Assembly (NCBI RefSeq): GCF_016584115.1
Contig: NZ_NRSK01000025.1
Location: forward strand, 1-35,327
Origin: Ectothiorhodospira mobilis
GTDB lineage: Bacteria > Pseudomonadota > Gammaproteobacteria > Ectothiorhodospirales > Ectothiorhodospiraceae
Reading direction: 5' to 3'
Length of the DNA: 35,327 nucleotides
Shown: piece by piece, positions 1 through 9,051 of the stretch
How positions within the stretch are numbered: position 1 is the stretch's first letter
How the letters are laid out: each line of letters opens with the position of its first letter
Notes under the pieces: model-generated
Databases searched by the model: none
Told to the model about the DNA's origin: nothing
What the model saw: only the letters and a program-made list of their open reading frames with translations
Made by a program: the position numbers and the translations under genes

Positions 1-1040
1 CCATCCGCTATCTGAACCCTGCCCCCCTGCTCCGGCGGCTGCGGGCCTGCACCGGGGCAGCCCCCGAACCCGGGCATCCCCCCCACCTCAGCAGCGACCA
101 GGCAAGCCGGGTCATCCAGGCCTGGACCAACACCGCCCGGCGCCGCTTCAGCCGCAGCCCGGGCCAGGGCGAGATGGAAGCGGCCATCGGCATGGACGCG
201 ATCCACCGCGCCCTGCGCGGGGGAAGTGAAGGCGACGGGCGTCCTGGACACGGACACGGGGATGACCCGGAGGAAGGCCCCGCCCGCTCCCGGGAGGAGG
301 CCCTGGAGGCCCTCTTCACCCTGGCCGAGCTGTCTCCTCCCCCCCAGGAACAGGAGGAGGGCATCAGCGTCAGCTACCTGAAGGATCTGCCCGGCGAGGG
401 CAGTGCCGGCCTGTGGGACCAGGTGGCCCGGCGCCGACCGATCCGGGACGCGGAACCCGAACCACCGGAGCCGGAGCCGGAACCGGCCCCCTCCCCCGCC
501 GGTGAGGGGATCACCCGCTGGCGGATCATGGACGCCAGCGCCGGGGGATTCCGCCTGCGCTGGAGCGGTGACGGCCTCACCCGGGCCCAGGTGGGCGAAC
601 TGTTGATCCTGCGGGACCGGCGCGATCCCCAAAACACCTGGCGTCTGGGCATGATCCGCCGGATGATCCAGGGCGAGGACGGAGCGCTGGAGTTGGGGGT
701 GAAGATGCTGGCCCCCCGGGCCCTGCCGGTGGAGGTCAGCCCCGTTCCGCGCCACAACGGGGCCGGCCGCCCTGAACCCGCGCTGCTGCTTCCGGCCATC
801 CAGGTGCTGGGCCAGCCCGCCACCCTGGTGTGCCGCACGGGCCTGTTCCAGCTGGGGGAGCGCATCCGGGTGCATCTGGAAGGGGGGATCCGGGAGGTGC
901 TCCTGCCCTACGCAGAGCGCCAGACCACCCGCTTCACCCAGTTCCGTTACCGCACCCCTCCCCCCCGCGACAACCCGCAGGAACCCACGGCGGGACGCCC
1001 CTCCCCCACAGACGAGGAGCGCTGGCCGGATCTGCTCTGA
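1..1040 (+). CDS. Hypothetical protein, possible PilZ-like C-terminal region (5' truncated)
   Basis: The open frame runs in from the left edge (first full codon at 3) and stops at TGA 1038-1040, so only about 345 C-terminal residues are visible. The middle is low-complexity, with Glu/Pro repeats around 455-500. After that comes a beta-rich stretch: an N-x-SAGGFRL-like block near 525-560, a 'GELLILRD' block near 595-615, and 'ELGVKMLAP' near 690-715. Blocks of this kind occur in PilZ-like proteins that are poorly characterised. I do not recognise the family with certainty and see no classic RxxxR motif. It lies 133 bases upstream of a FimX-type c-di-GMP protein, so a role near type IV pili or c-di-GMP signalling is possible but unproven. 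Confidence 0.6.
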   Translation, partial: IRYLNPAPLLRRLRACTGAAPEPGHPPHLSSDQASRVIQAWTNTARRRFSRSPGQGEMEAAIGMDAIHRALRGGSEGDGRPGHGHGDDPEEGPARSREEALEALFTLAELSPPPQEQEEGISVSYLKDLPGEGSAGLWDQVARRRPIRDAEPEPPEPEPEPAPSPAGEGITRWRIMDASAGGFRLRWSGDGLTRAQVGELLILRDRRDPQNTWRLGMIRRMIQGEDGALELGVKMLAPRALPVEVSPVPRHNGAGRPEPALLLPAIQVLGQPATLVCRTGLFQLGERIRVHLEGGIREVLLPYAERQTTRFTQFRYRTPPPRDNPQEPTAGRPSPTDEERWPDLL

Positions 1041-1090
1041 TCCCCACGGTCCCCGGCCGCCCCCGCCGCGGCCCCGCGGGGGCGGGGCGA

Positions 1091-1120
1091 TGTTCACCCC
1101 TCCGGCCTTGTCTGTATAAT
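1091..1120 (+). promoter_or_regulatory. Candidate sigma-70 promoter for the FimX-type gene
   Basis: A perfect TATAAT lies at 1115-1120, with TGTTCA at 1091-1096 eighteen bases upstream. It sits in the 133-base gap before the ATG at 1174. The -35 match is weak; the call rests mainly on the -10 hexamer in a very GC-rich setting. Confidence 0.5.
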
Positions 1121-1173
1121 CACCGGACGCCCCCGCGCAACGGCCCCGCCCCGCGCAGCCCGGACCCGAAGGC

Positions 1174-3270
1174 ATGGACCACATCATCCGCCTCTTGATC
1201 ATCGACCCGGACCTGAACGACGCCGAGAAGATGGTCAGCGCGCTCAAGTCCGCGGGGCTGGCCGTGCGGCCGCAGCGGGTAACGGACGCCCAGGACCTGG
1301 AGGACAAGCTCAGGGACCACGCCCCGGATGTCATCCTCTGCACCCTGGGGCAGGCCCAGCTCCCCCTGGAAACCGTGGTGGAGAGCAACCGCCGCATGGG
1401 CCGCCACGCCCCCGTCATCGCCCTCACCGAGGCCACCGACAGCGATGTGGTGGAATGCCTGGAGGCCGGCGCCCACGACCTGGTGCACAAGGACCGCTTC
1501 GACCACCTGCGCCATGTGGTGGCCCGGGCTGCCGCCCATCAGCAGCAATGGCGCCAGCTCAAGGCCTGTGAAGCCTCCCTGCGGGAGACGGAACGCCGCT
1601 GCAAGACCCTGCTGGACAGCTCCCGGGATGCCATCGCCTACGTGCACGAGGGCATGCACACCTACGCCAACAGCGCCTATCTGGAACTCTTCGGCTATAC
1701 GGACGAGGAGGAACTGGAAGGGATGCCCCTCATGGACATGGTCTCCCGGGAGGACCAGCCGGCCCTGAAGGAATTCCTGCGTGGCCACGAAGGCGGGGTC
1801 CCCCCCGATCCGGCCGACGGGGAAGCGGAGGCACAGGCCCTGGAGTTGCAGCTCACCCGCGCCGACGGCACCCCCTTCGCCGCCCGCATGGAGTTCAGTC
1901 CGGCCACCATCGACGGCGAGCCCTGCACCCAGATCCTCATCCGCAACCGCAGCAATACCCGGGAACTGGAGCGCCAGCTCAACTACCTGGCCCAGCGGGA
2001 TCTGGTCACCGGCCTCTACAACCGCCAATACTTCATCGAGCAGCTGCAGCGCACCCTGGGCCGGGCCAACCAGGGCAAGGGGAACGCCAGTCTCATGGAG
2101 CTGCGCATCGACCGTTTCGCCGATATCCGCGAGGCCGTGGGCGTGGCCGGCGGAGACCTGGTGCTGGCGGATATCGGCAAGGTGCTGGAGGATACCTGCG
2201 GCGAGGGGGATATCGTCGCCCGCTTTGACGGCGAGGCCTTCGCCATCCTCTCCCTGCGCTGGGAACAGGCGGACATGGAGGCCTTCGCCCACACCCTGCT
2301 GGGGCAGATCGCCCACCACATCTGCGATGTGGAGGGGCGCTCCATCACCTGCACCGCCTCCATGGGGGTGGCCCGCGTCGACGAGAATGCCCCGGACGTG
2401 AACGAACTCCTCTCCCGGGCACAGAAGGCCTGCGAACAGGCGGGCCGCCAGGGCGGCAACCGCATGCAGGTGTACCGGCCCAAGGAAGGGGAGATGACCC
2501 AGAAGCAGCTGGACGAGACCTGGAACGAGCGCATCACCGCGGCCATCCGGGACAACCGCCTGCATCTGCTGTTCCAGCCCATCGTCGGCCTCCACGGCGA
2601 GGGCGGCGAGCGCTACGAGGTGTTCATGCGGCTGCTGGACGAGCACGGGGAGGCCGTCAGCCCGGCCCAGTTCCTGCCCAGCGCCGAGCGCACCGGCATC
2701 GCCACGGACCTGGACCGCTGGGTCATCGAACACGCCATTGAACGCCTGGCGGTGCAGCGCAAGGCCGGACACGAGACGGTCTTCTTCATCAAGATCACCG
2801 CCGGCTCCCTGCACGACCCCCAGATCCTGCCCTGGATCATGGAACGCCTGAAGGAAAAACGCATCCCCGCCCAGTGCGTCGTCTTCGAGATGAAGGAATC
2901 CACCGTGGTGGCCTACCTGCGCCAGGCCAAGGAGTTCGTGAAGACCCTGCGCAGCGTCCATTGCGGCTTTGCCCTGGAGGACTTCGGCAACGGCCTCAAT
3001 CCCTTCCAGGTGCTCAACCACGTGCCCGCGGATTACCTGAAGGTGGACGCCTCCTTCACCCGCAACCTGGCCAGCAGCCAGGAGAACCAGGAGACCCTGG
3101 GGCGCATCACCGACACCGCCCACACCCAGAACCGGCTGGTCATCGCCCAGCAGGTGGAGGACGCCGCCAGCCTCTCCATCCTCTGGGGGCTGGGCATCAA
3201 CTACATCCAGGGCAACTTCCTCCAACCCCCCTCCGAATCCCTGGACTACGACTTCTCCACCACCGGTTAA
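1174..3270 (+). CDS. fimX: FimX-type c-di-GMP effector: REC-PAS-GGDEF-EAL, all catalytic motifs degenerate
   Basis: A 698-residue protein with four domains in order: REC (about 5-120), PAS (about 140-260), GGDEF (about 270-440) and EAL (about 447-690). In the REC domain the phosphoacceptor Asp position is Thr57. The GGDEF signature is FDGEA (351-355) and the EAL motif is EVFMR (482-486), so neither cyclase nor phosphodiesterase activity is expected. This domain order, length (P. aeruginosa FimX is about 690 residues) and pattern of degeneracy fit FimX, which binds c-di-GMP through its EAL domain and controls type IV pilus assembly and twitching at the cell pole. Assignment to FimX rather than another hybrid GGDEF-EAL protein is inference from these features; no pil genes are visible here. 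The start ATG lies about 50 bases after a TATAAT. Confidence 0.8.
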   Translation: MDHIIRLLIIDPDLNDAEKMVSALKSAGLAVRPQRVTDAQDLEDKLRDHAPDVILCTLGQAQLPLETVVESNRRMGRHAPVIALTEATDSDVVECLEAGAHDLVHKDRFDHLRHVVARAAAHQQQWRQLKACEASLRETERRCKTLLDSSRDAIAYVHEGMHTYANSAYLELFGYTDEEELEGMPLMDMVSREDQPALKEFLRGHEGGVPPDPADGEAEAQALELQLTRADGTPFAARMEFSPATIDGEPCTQILIRNRSNTRELERQLNYLAQRDLVTGLYNRQYFIEQLQRTLGRANQGKGNASLMELRIDRFADIREAVGVAGGDLVLADIGKVLEDTCGEGDIVARFDGEAFAILSLRWEQADMEAFAHTLLGQIAHHICDVEGRSITCTASMGVARVDENAPDVNELLSRAQKACEQAGRQGGNRMQVYRPKEGEMTQKQLDETWNERITAAIRDNRLHLLFQPIVGLHGEGGERYEVFMRLLDEHGEAVSPAQFLPSAERTGIATDLDRWVIEHAIERLAVQRKAGHETVFFIKITAGSLHDPQILPWIMERLKEKRIPAQCVVFEMKESTVVAYLRQAKEFVKTLRSVHCGFALEDFGNGLNPFQVLNHVPADYLKVDASFTRNLASSQENQETLGRITDTAHTQNRLVIAQQVEDAASLSILWGLGINYIQGNFLQPPSESLDYDFSTTG

Positions 3271-3287
3271 CGGCTCCCAAATGCAAA

Positions 3288-3309
3288 CGGGGGCCCCGAA
3301 GGGCCCCCG
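3288..3309 (-). terminator. Bidirectional hairpin between fimX-type gene and htpX
   Basis: A perfect 9-bp stem (CGGGGGCCC / GGGCCCCCG) closes a 4-base loop. Read on the minus strand the loop is TTCG, a very stable tetraloop, and the stem is followed by TTTGCATTT, so it suits termination of htpX. On the plus strand no T-run follows. It sits between two convergent genes. Confidence 0.7.
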
Positions 3310-3336
3310 CATGCATCATCACCGCTCGTGTCGGGC

Positions 3337-4227
3337 TCAGCCCGCGGCCTTCAGGGCCATGATCCGCTCCTCCAGCGGGGGATGGGTCATGAACAGGCGC
3401 TTGAGGCCCTGGGCCATACCCCCGCCGCGGATACCGAAGGCCCGCATCTGGTCCGGCATCTGGGCGGGCATCCCCTGGGCCGCCCGCAGGCGCTCCAGGG
3501 CGTGGATCATCTTCTCGCGGCCCGCCAGTTCGGCACCGCCGGCGTCGGCGCGGAACTCCCGCCGGCGCGAGAACCACATGACGATGATGGAGGCCAGGAT
3601 GGCCAGCACGATCTCCGCCACGATGGTGGTGATCCAGAAGGCCGGGCCATGGCCCTCCTCGTTCTTGAACACCACCCGGTCCACCACATGACCGATCACC
3701 CGCGCCAGGAAGATGACAAAGGTGTTCACCACCCCCTGGATCAGGGCCAGGGTCACCATGTCCCCGTTGGCCACGTGGCTCACCTCGTGCCCCAGCACGG
3801 CCTCCACCTCGTCCCGGCCCATGTTCTGCAGCAGGCCGGTGCTCACCGCCACCAGGGCGTTGTTGCGGCTCATGCCGGTGGCAAAGGCGTTGGGCTCCGG
3901 GGAGTTGAAGATGCCCACCTCAGGCATGCCGATGCCCGCCTGACGGGCCTGGCGGCGCACGGTCTCCACCAGCCACAGCTCATCGGGACTGCGGGGCTGT
4001 TCGATCACCTGCACCCCCATGCTCATCTTGGCCATCCACTTGGAGATGGCCAGGGAGATGAACGAGCCGCCGAAACCGAAGACCGCGGCGAAGATCAGCA
4101 GGCTGGTGTAGTCCAGACCGGTGCCGGTCTCGTCCAGGATGCGCTCCACCCCCAAAAGCCGCAGGGTGATGCTCAGCACCACGATGATGGCCAGGTTGGT
4201 GGCCAGGAAAAGGGCGATGCGTTTCAT
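3337..4227 (-). CDS. htpX: HtpX, membrane zinc metalloprotease
   Basis: A 296-residue M48-family integral membrane endopeptidase of the inner membrane, which degrades damaged or misfolded membrane proteins alongside FtsH. The zinc motif HEVSH is at 147-151 and the third ligand is probably Glu224 in the EFRAD segment. Hydrophobic segments lie near 4-26, 41-62, 160-180 and 195-218, with the active site on the cytoplasmic side as in the family. The length matches E. coli HtpX (293). The start ATG is preceded by GGAG five bases away. The gene stands alone on the minus strand and has a heat-shock type promoter upstream, consistent with its known stress role. Confidence 0.95.
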   Translation of the reverse strand: MKRIALFLATNLAIIVVLSITLRLLGVERILDETGTGLDYTSLLIFAAVFGFGGSFISLAISKWMAKMSMGVQVIEQPRSPDELWLVETVRRQARQAGIGMPEVGIFNSPEPNAFATGMSRNNALVAVSTGLLQNMGRDEVEAVLGHEVSHVANGDMVTLALIQGVVNTFVIFLARVIGHVVDRVVFKNEEGHGPAFWITTIVAEIVLAILASIIVMWFSRRREFRADAGGAELAGREKMIHALERLRAAQGMPAQMPDQMRAFGIRGGGMAQGLKRLFMTHPPLEERIMALKAAG

Positions 4228-4271
4228 GGGCTCTCCGTGATTGCGTCATGACCTAAAGGGACCGGCGTATT

Positions 4272-4299
4272 AGATGGGGGCCGGGGGTGAAAATTCAAG
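4272..4299 (-). promoter_or_regulatory. Sigma-32 (heat-shock) promoter of htpX
   Basis: Read on the minus strand, CTTGAA (4299-4294) is followed after 14 bases by CCCCATCT (4279-4272). This matches the RpoH consensus CTTGAAA-N13-14-CCCCATnT closely. Transcription would begin near 4265, giving a leader of about 38 bases before the htpX ATG at 4227. Confidence 0.8.
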
Positions 4300-4422
4300 C
4301 CTGAGTGGAGCTGGCAGACCGATCGGTATTGCGGGCAGGACACGCACCCGCCGCCGCATGCCCTACCCGCACGGCCGCCGGCCACCATCCCCCCCTGTGC
4401 GCTCCCGGGTTCTCCCGGAGCC

Positions 4423-6669
4423 TCAGCCCGCCTGCAGGCGATCCACCTTCTGGTAGCCCCGGGGCAACCTCTGGCCGCGCCGGCCCCGCTCCCCCAGATA
4501 GTCGCCCCATTCCTCCGGCTTCATGGTCTTGGTCTTCTTCCCGGCCACCACGGTCAGGGGGGTGCCGGCGCCCACCAGCGCCAGGGCCGCCAGGGTCTCC
4601 TCCCCCGACTTCAGCCGGTCCGTGGGGATATGGAGGATCTTGTTGCCCTTGCCCCGGGCCATCTGCGGCAGTTCCGACAGCGGGAGGATCAGCAGATGGC
4701 CGGCGCTGCTGGCCGCCGCCAGGTACTGCCCTTGCAGATCGTGGATGCGCAGGGGGTGCAGCACCTGCGCCCCGGCGGGCACGGTGAGCACCGCCTTGCC
4801 GGTACGGTTGCGGGTCATCAGGTCCTCCAGGCGGACGATGAAACCGTGACCGTGGTCCGTGGCCAGGACATAGCGGTCCTCCCCGGCCCCCATCATGACG
4901 CCGATGAAGCGCGCCCCGTCCGGCGGCGACAGCCGCCCGGACAGGGGCTCCCCCTGGCCCCGGGCGGAGGGCAGGCTGTGGGCCGGGAGGGTATAGCTGC
5001 GCCCGGTGCTGTCCAGAAAGACCGCCGGCTGGTTGCTGCGCCCGGGGGCGGCGGACTGATAGGCGTCCCCCGACTTGTAGTTGAGCCCCGGGGCGTCCAC
5101 CTCGTGGCCCTTGGCGGCCCGCACCCAGCCCATGCGGGAGAGGACCACCGTCAGCGGCTCCGAGGGCACCAGGGCGGACTCGTCCAGGGCCTGGGCCGCG
5201 GCCCGGGCCACGATGGGGGAACGGCGCGCATCGCCGAAGCGCCCGGCATCGGCACGGATCTCCTCCCCCACCAGGGCGCGCAGCCTCTCCTCCGATCCCA
5301 GGGTGGCCTGCAGGTGATCCCGCTCCTGCTGGAGTTCGTCCTGCTCCCCCCGGATCTTCATCTCCTCCAGGCGCGCCAGGTGGCGCAGCTTCAGCTCCAG
5401 GATGGCCTCCGCCTGGGCCTCGGTGAGCCCGAAGCGGCGCATCAGTTCCGGTCCGGGCTCGTCGTATTCCCGGATGATGCGGATCACCTCGTCGATGTTC
5501 AGATAGGCGACCAGCAGCCCCTCCAGGATATGCAGGCGCTTCTCCACCTTGTCCAGACGCCATTGCAGGCGCCGGCGCACCGTCTCGATGCGAAAACGCA
5601 GCCATTCCGAGAGCAGTTCCGGCAGGGCCTTGACCTGGGGTCGCCCGTCCAGGCCGATGACGTTCAGATTGACGCGGTAGCTGCGTTCCAGGTCGGTGGT
5701 GGCGAACAGGTGCGCCATGAGGGATTCCCGGTCCACGCGGCTGTTGCGCGGGGTGATCACCAGACGGGTGGGATGCTCGTGGTCCGACTCGTCCCGCAGG
5801 TCCTCCACCATGGGCAGCTTCTTCGCCTGGATCTGCGCCGCGATCTGCTCCAGCACCTTGGCCCCGGAGACCTGGAACGGCAGGGCGGTGATGATGAGAT
5901 CGCCGTTTTCGTGTTCAAACCGGGCGCGCATGCGCAGGCTGCCCTGGCCGCTGCGATACAGGGCCAGCAGTTCCTCCCGGGGGGTGATGATCTCCGCCTC
6001 CGTGGGGAAATCGGGTCCGGGCATGTGGGCGCACAGGGCGTCGGCATCCGCATCCGGGTGCTCCAGCAGGTGCACGCAGGCGGCGGCCACCTCCTTGAGG
6101 TTATGGGGCGGGATGTCGGTGGCCATGCCCACGGCGATGCCCGAGCCACCGTTGAGGAGCACGTTGGGCAGACGGGCCGGCAGGACCCTGGGTTCCTCCA
6201 GGGTGCCGTCGAAGTTGGGGATCCAGTCCACGGTGCCCTGCCCCAGTTCCGACAGCAGCAGCTGGGCGTAGGGGGACAGGCGCGCCTCGGTGTAGCGCAT
6301 GGCGGCGAAGGACTTGGGATCATCCGCCGAACCCCAGTTGCCCTGCCCGTCCACGAAGGGATAGCGGGAGGAGAAGGGCTGGGCCAGGAGCACCATGGCC
6401 TCGTAGCAGGCGGCATCCCCGTGGGGATGATACTTGCCCAGCACGTCCCCCACGGTGCGGGCGGACTTCTTGTGCTTGGACAGGGCCGACAGGCCCAGCT
6501 CGCTCATGGCATACACCAGGCGACGCTGCACCGGCTTGAGCCCGTCCCCCACATGGGGCAGGGCCCGGTCCAGGATGACGTACATGGAGTAATCCAGGTA
6601 CGCCTTCTCCGTGAAGGTCTTCAGTGGCTGTTGCTCGACGCCTTCGGGCAGGTATGCGCTCTCGGTCAT
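4423..6669 (-). CDS. parC: DNA topoisomerase IV subunit A
   Basis: A 748-residue type IIA topoisomerase A subunit (E. coli ParC is 752) that with ParE decatenates daughter chromosomes. The breakage-reunion domain fills about residues 10-490, with catalytic Tyr126 in RYTEARLS. The C-terminal beta-pinwheel follows to the end. It is ParC rather than GyrA by its length and by the pairing with parE and by the lack of a GyrA box that I can see. In the quinolone-resistance region the Ser80 position of E. coli ParC is Ala86 here (HGDAACYE), while the Glu84 equivalent, Glu90, is kept. The gene follows parE and a small membrane protein on the same strand. No clear Shine-Dalgarno precedes the ATG. Confidence 0.95.
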   Translation of the reverse strand: MTESAYLPEGVEQQPLKTFTEKAYLDYSMYVILDRALPHVGDGLKPVQRRLVYAMSELGLSALSKHKKSARTVGDVLGKYHPHGDAACYEAMVLLAQPFSSRYPFVDGQGNWGSADDPKSFAAMRYTEARLSPYAQLLLSELGQGTVDWIPNFDGTLEEPRVLPARLPNVLLNGGSGIAVGMATDIPPHNLKEVAAACVHLLEHPDADADALCAHMPGPDFPTEAEIITPREELLALYRSGQGSLRMRARFEHENGDLIITALPFQVSGAKVLEQIAAQIQAKKLPMVEDLRDESDHEHPTRLVITPRNSRVDRESLMAHLFATTDLERSYRVNLNVIGLDGRPQVKALPELLSEWLRFRIETVRRRLQWRLDKVEKRLHILEGLLVAYLNIDEVIRIIREYDEPGPELMRRFGLTEAQAEAILELKLRHLARLEEMKIRGEQDELQQERDHLQATLGSEERLRALVGEEIRADAGRFGDARRSPIVARAAAQALDESALVPSEPLTVVLSRMGWVRAAKGHEVDAPGLNYKSGDAYQSAAPGRSNQPAVFLDSTGRSYTLPAHSLPSARGQGEPLSGRLSPPDGARFIGVMMGAGEDRYVLATDHGHGFIVRLEDLMTRNRTGKAVLTVPAGAQVLHPLRIHDLQGQYLAAASSAGHLLILPLSELPQMARGKGNKILHIPTDRLKSGEETLAALALVGAGTPLTVVAGKKTKTMKPEEWGDYLGERGRRGQRLPRGYQKVDRLQAG

Positions 6670-6736
6670 GGATCCGGGGGTTCGGGGGTCGATGCGGCGG
6701 ACGCACCGCCGCGGGAAGGGGATGGGCGCGGGGCCC

Positions 6737-6967
6737 TCAGTCGGACTGGGCGTCGCGCCAGTAGAGCCAGCCCATGGGCACCATCATGAGATAGCCCGCC
6801 ACGGTCAGCACCACACCGTGACCGGGAAAGCGCAGGGCCGGCGGATAGAAACTGCCCATGCCCCCGGCCAGAAGCTCCAGGATGCCGGTCATGGCCACGA
6901 TGATGCCCAGGATGCTGATGACCACCAGCAGCAGGCGCGTTCCAAATCCAACCATGGGTCTTGCCAT
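6737..6967 (-). CDS. Small two-helix membrane protein between parE and parC
   Basis: A 76-residue reading frame that starts at ATG 6967, preceded by GAGGGGA six bases away, and stops at 6737. It has two hydrophobic helices (about 10-33 and 49-68), a short positive N-terminus and a polar tail ending in RDAQSD. It lies 23 bases downstream of parE and 67 bases upstream of parC on the same strand, so it is probably co-transcribed with them. I do not recognise the family. The good ribosome binding site and membrane-type composition argue for a real gene; no function can be inferred beyond inner-membrane location. Confidence 0.6.
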   Translation of the reverse strand: MARPMVGFGTRLLLVVISILGIIVAMTGILELLAGGMGSFYPPALRFPGHGVVLTVAGYLMMVPMGWLYWRDAQSD

Positions 6968-6990
6968 GTCGCTCCCCTCGCAGGAATGGT

Positions 6991-8886
6991 TCAGGATACC
7001 TCGGCCAGATGCCCCTTGGACTCCAGCCAGGCACGCCGGTCGGCGGCCCGCTTCTTGGCCAGGAGCATGTCCAGCAGCCGGCCGGTATCGTCGCCGTCGT
7101 CCAGGGTCAGCTGCACCAGACGGCGGGTGTCCGGGGCCATGGTGGTCTCCCGCAGCTGGATGGGGTTCATCTCCCCCAGGCCCTTGAAGCGGGTGACGGC
7201 CACCTTGCCCTTCCTCTTCTCCGCCTGGATGCGCTGCAGGATGCCGGCCTTTTCCTCCTCGTCCAGGGCGTAGTGCACCTCCTTGCCCACGTCGATGCGA
7301 AACAGCGGCGGCATGGCCACGAACACCCGCCCCTGCTCCACCAGGGGGCGGAAGTGGCGCACGAACAGGGCACACAGCAAGGTGGCGATGTGCAGGCCGT
7401 CGGAATCGGCGTCCGCCAGGATGCAGACCTTGCCGTAGCGCAGGCCCTCCAGGTCCGGGGCCCCGGGATGGACACCGATGGCGACGCTGATGTCGTGGAT
7501 CTCCTGGGAGGCCAGCACCTGGTCCGGGTCCACCTCCCAGGCATTCAGGATCTTGCCCCGCAGCGGCATGATGGCCTGGAAGTCCCGGTCCCGGGCCTGC
7601 TTGGCCGAACCGCCGGCAGAGTCCCCCTCCACCAGGAACAGCTCCGTGCGCGCCAGGTCCTGGGCGGCGCAGTCCGCCAGTTTGCCCGGCAGGGTGGGCC
7701 CCTGGGTCACCTTCTTGCGCACCACCTTGCGCCCGGCCCGCAGACGCTTCTGGGCGCTGGCGATGGCCAGTTCGGCGATGCGCTCCCCGGCGCCGGGATG
7801 CTGGTTCAGCCAGAGGCTGAAGGCGTCCTTGACCACGCCGGAGATGAACGGCGCCGCCTCCCGGGAGGAGAGGCGTTCCTTGGTCTGGCCCGCGAACTGC
7901 GGGTCCAGCATCTTGAAGGAGAGGATGTAGGCGACATTGTCCCAGACATCCTCCGGGGTGATGCGCACCCCCCGGGGCACCAGGTTTCGGAACTCGCAGA
8001 ACTCGCGCACGGCATCGGTGAGCCCGGTGCGCAGGCCGTTCACGTGGGTGCCCCCCTGGGTCGTGGGGATCAGGTTCACGTAGCTCTCGGCCACCGGCTC
8101 GCCCCCCTCGGGCAACCAGACCACGGCCCAGTCCACGGCATCCGTCTCGCCGCTGACGCTGCCCATGAAGGGTTCCCCGGGCTCGCGGGGGGCCCCGTCC
8201 AGGGCCTCCACCAGGTAGTCCCGCAGCCCGGCCTCGTAGCACCAGTCGCAACGCTCACCGCTGTTCTCGTCCTGGAAGGAGACGGCCAGGCCCGGGCAGA
8301 GCACCGCCTTGGCCCGCAGGATGTGCTGGAGCCGGGGTACGGAGAAACGGGGGGTGTCGAAATAGGACGGGTTGGGGCGAAAGCGCAGGGTGGTGCCGGT
8401 ATTGCGGCGGCCCACCTCCCCCATGACCTCCAGCTCGCTCTGGCGGTGGCCGTCGGCGAAGGTCATGCGGTATTCCCGCCCGTCACGGCGGATGCTCACC
8501 TCCAGGTGCTCCGACAGGGCGTTGACCACCGACACCCCCACGCCGTGGAGCCCGCCGGAGAAGCGGTAGCTCTTCTGGGAGAACTTGCCGCCGGCATGCA
8601 GCGTTCCCAGGATCACCTCCACACCGGGCCGCTTCTCCCGGGGATGGGGATCCACCGGCATACCCCGGCCGTTGTCGGCCACGGACAGGGAGCCATCGCC
8701 ATGGAGCACCACGTCGATGCGGTCGGCGTGGCCGGCGATGGCCTCGTCCACGGCGTTGTCGATCACCTCCTGGGCCAGGTGGTTGGGCCGGGTGGTGTCG
8801 GTGTACATCCCCGGTCGCTTGCGCACCGGGTCCAGGCCCGAGAGGACCTCGATATCGGAGGAGGTGTAGTCGGATGAGGCGCCCAT
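6991..8886 (-). CDS. parE: DNA topoisomerase IV subunit B
   Basis: A 631-residue ATPase subunit of topoisomerase IV (E. coli ParE is 630). The GHKL ATPase domain shows EVIDNAVDEA (40-49, with Glu40 and Asn44), then the DNGRGMP and GGLHGVGVSVVN nucleotide-binding motifs. The TOPRIM domain carries EGDSAGG and the acidic ADADSDG cluster. The frame is open a further 46 codons upstream to 9024, but the ATG at 8886 gives the normal family length and that extension has no family-like content, so I chose 8886. It heads a minus-strand group with a small membrane protein and parC. A sigma-70 promoter candidate lies at 8921-8949. Confidence 0.95.
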   Translation of the reverse strand: MGASSDYTSSDIEVLSGLDPVRKRPGMYTDTTRPNHLAQEVIDNAVDEAIAGHADRIDVVLHGDGSLSVADNGRGMPVDPHPREKRPGVEVILGTLHAGGKFSQKSYRFSGGLHGVGVSVVNALSEHLEVSIRRDGREYRMTFADGHRQSELEVMGEVGRRNTGTTLRFRPNPSYFDTPRFSVPRLQHILRAKAVLCPGLAVSFQDENSGERCDWCYEAGLRDYLVEALDGAPREPGEPFMGSVSGETDAVDWAVVWLPEGGEPVAESYVNLIPTTQGGTHVNGLRTGLTDAVREFCEFRNLVPRGVRITPEDVWDNVAYILSFKMLDPQFAGQTKERLSSREAAPFISGVVKDAFSLWLNQHPGAGERIAELAIASAQKRLRAGRKVVRKKVTQGPTLPGKLADCAAQDLARTELFLVEGDSAGGSAKQARDRDFQAIMPLRGKILNAWEVDPDQVLASQEIHDISVAIGVHPGAPDLEGLRYGKVCILADADSDGLHIATLLCALFVRHFRPLVEQGRVFVAMPPLFRIDVGKEVHYALDEEEKAGILQRIQAEKRKGKVAVTRFKGLGEMNPIQLRETTMAPDTRRLVQLTLDDGDDTGRLLDMLLAKKRAADRRAWLESKGHLAEVS

Positions 8887-8920
8887 GGGCGGGTGACGGT
8901 CCGGTGGAAAAGGCGCGGCT

Positions 8921-8949
8921 ACTGTATGCAACCTCCCCGCAAACCACAA
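8921..8949 (-). promoter_or_regulatory. Candidate promoter of parE
   Basis: On the minus strand TTGTGG (8949-8944) and TACAGT (8926-8921) are separated by 17 bases. The predicted start of transcription is about 28 bases upstream of the chosen parE ATG (8886), which also supports that start over the longer frame. The -35 matches consensus at only three of six bases. Confidence 0.45.
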
Positions 8950-9051
8950 GTGGGCCGGCCTTGAAGACGCCGCCGGCCGTCCCGACAATGAACCCCGGAA
9001 GACAACATTGTTGAACCGATTCATCCGACATTCACGACAAGGTCAATCCCG

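Noticed and set aside
1120-3312. 730-codon antisense frame over the FimX-type gene
   Set aside because: Same reason: the plus strand encodes a recognisable four-domain protein.
4630-6789. 719-codon plus-strand frame opposite parC
   Set aside because: Antisense to a certain parC, with shadow-type composition.
8887-9024. 46-residue N-terminal extension of ParE
   Set aside because: Not family-like; the shorter start gives the normal length and sits 28 bases after a promoter candidate.
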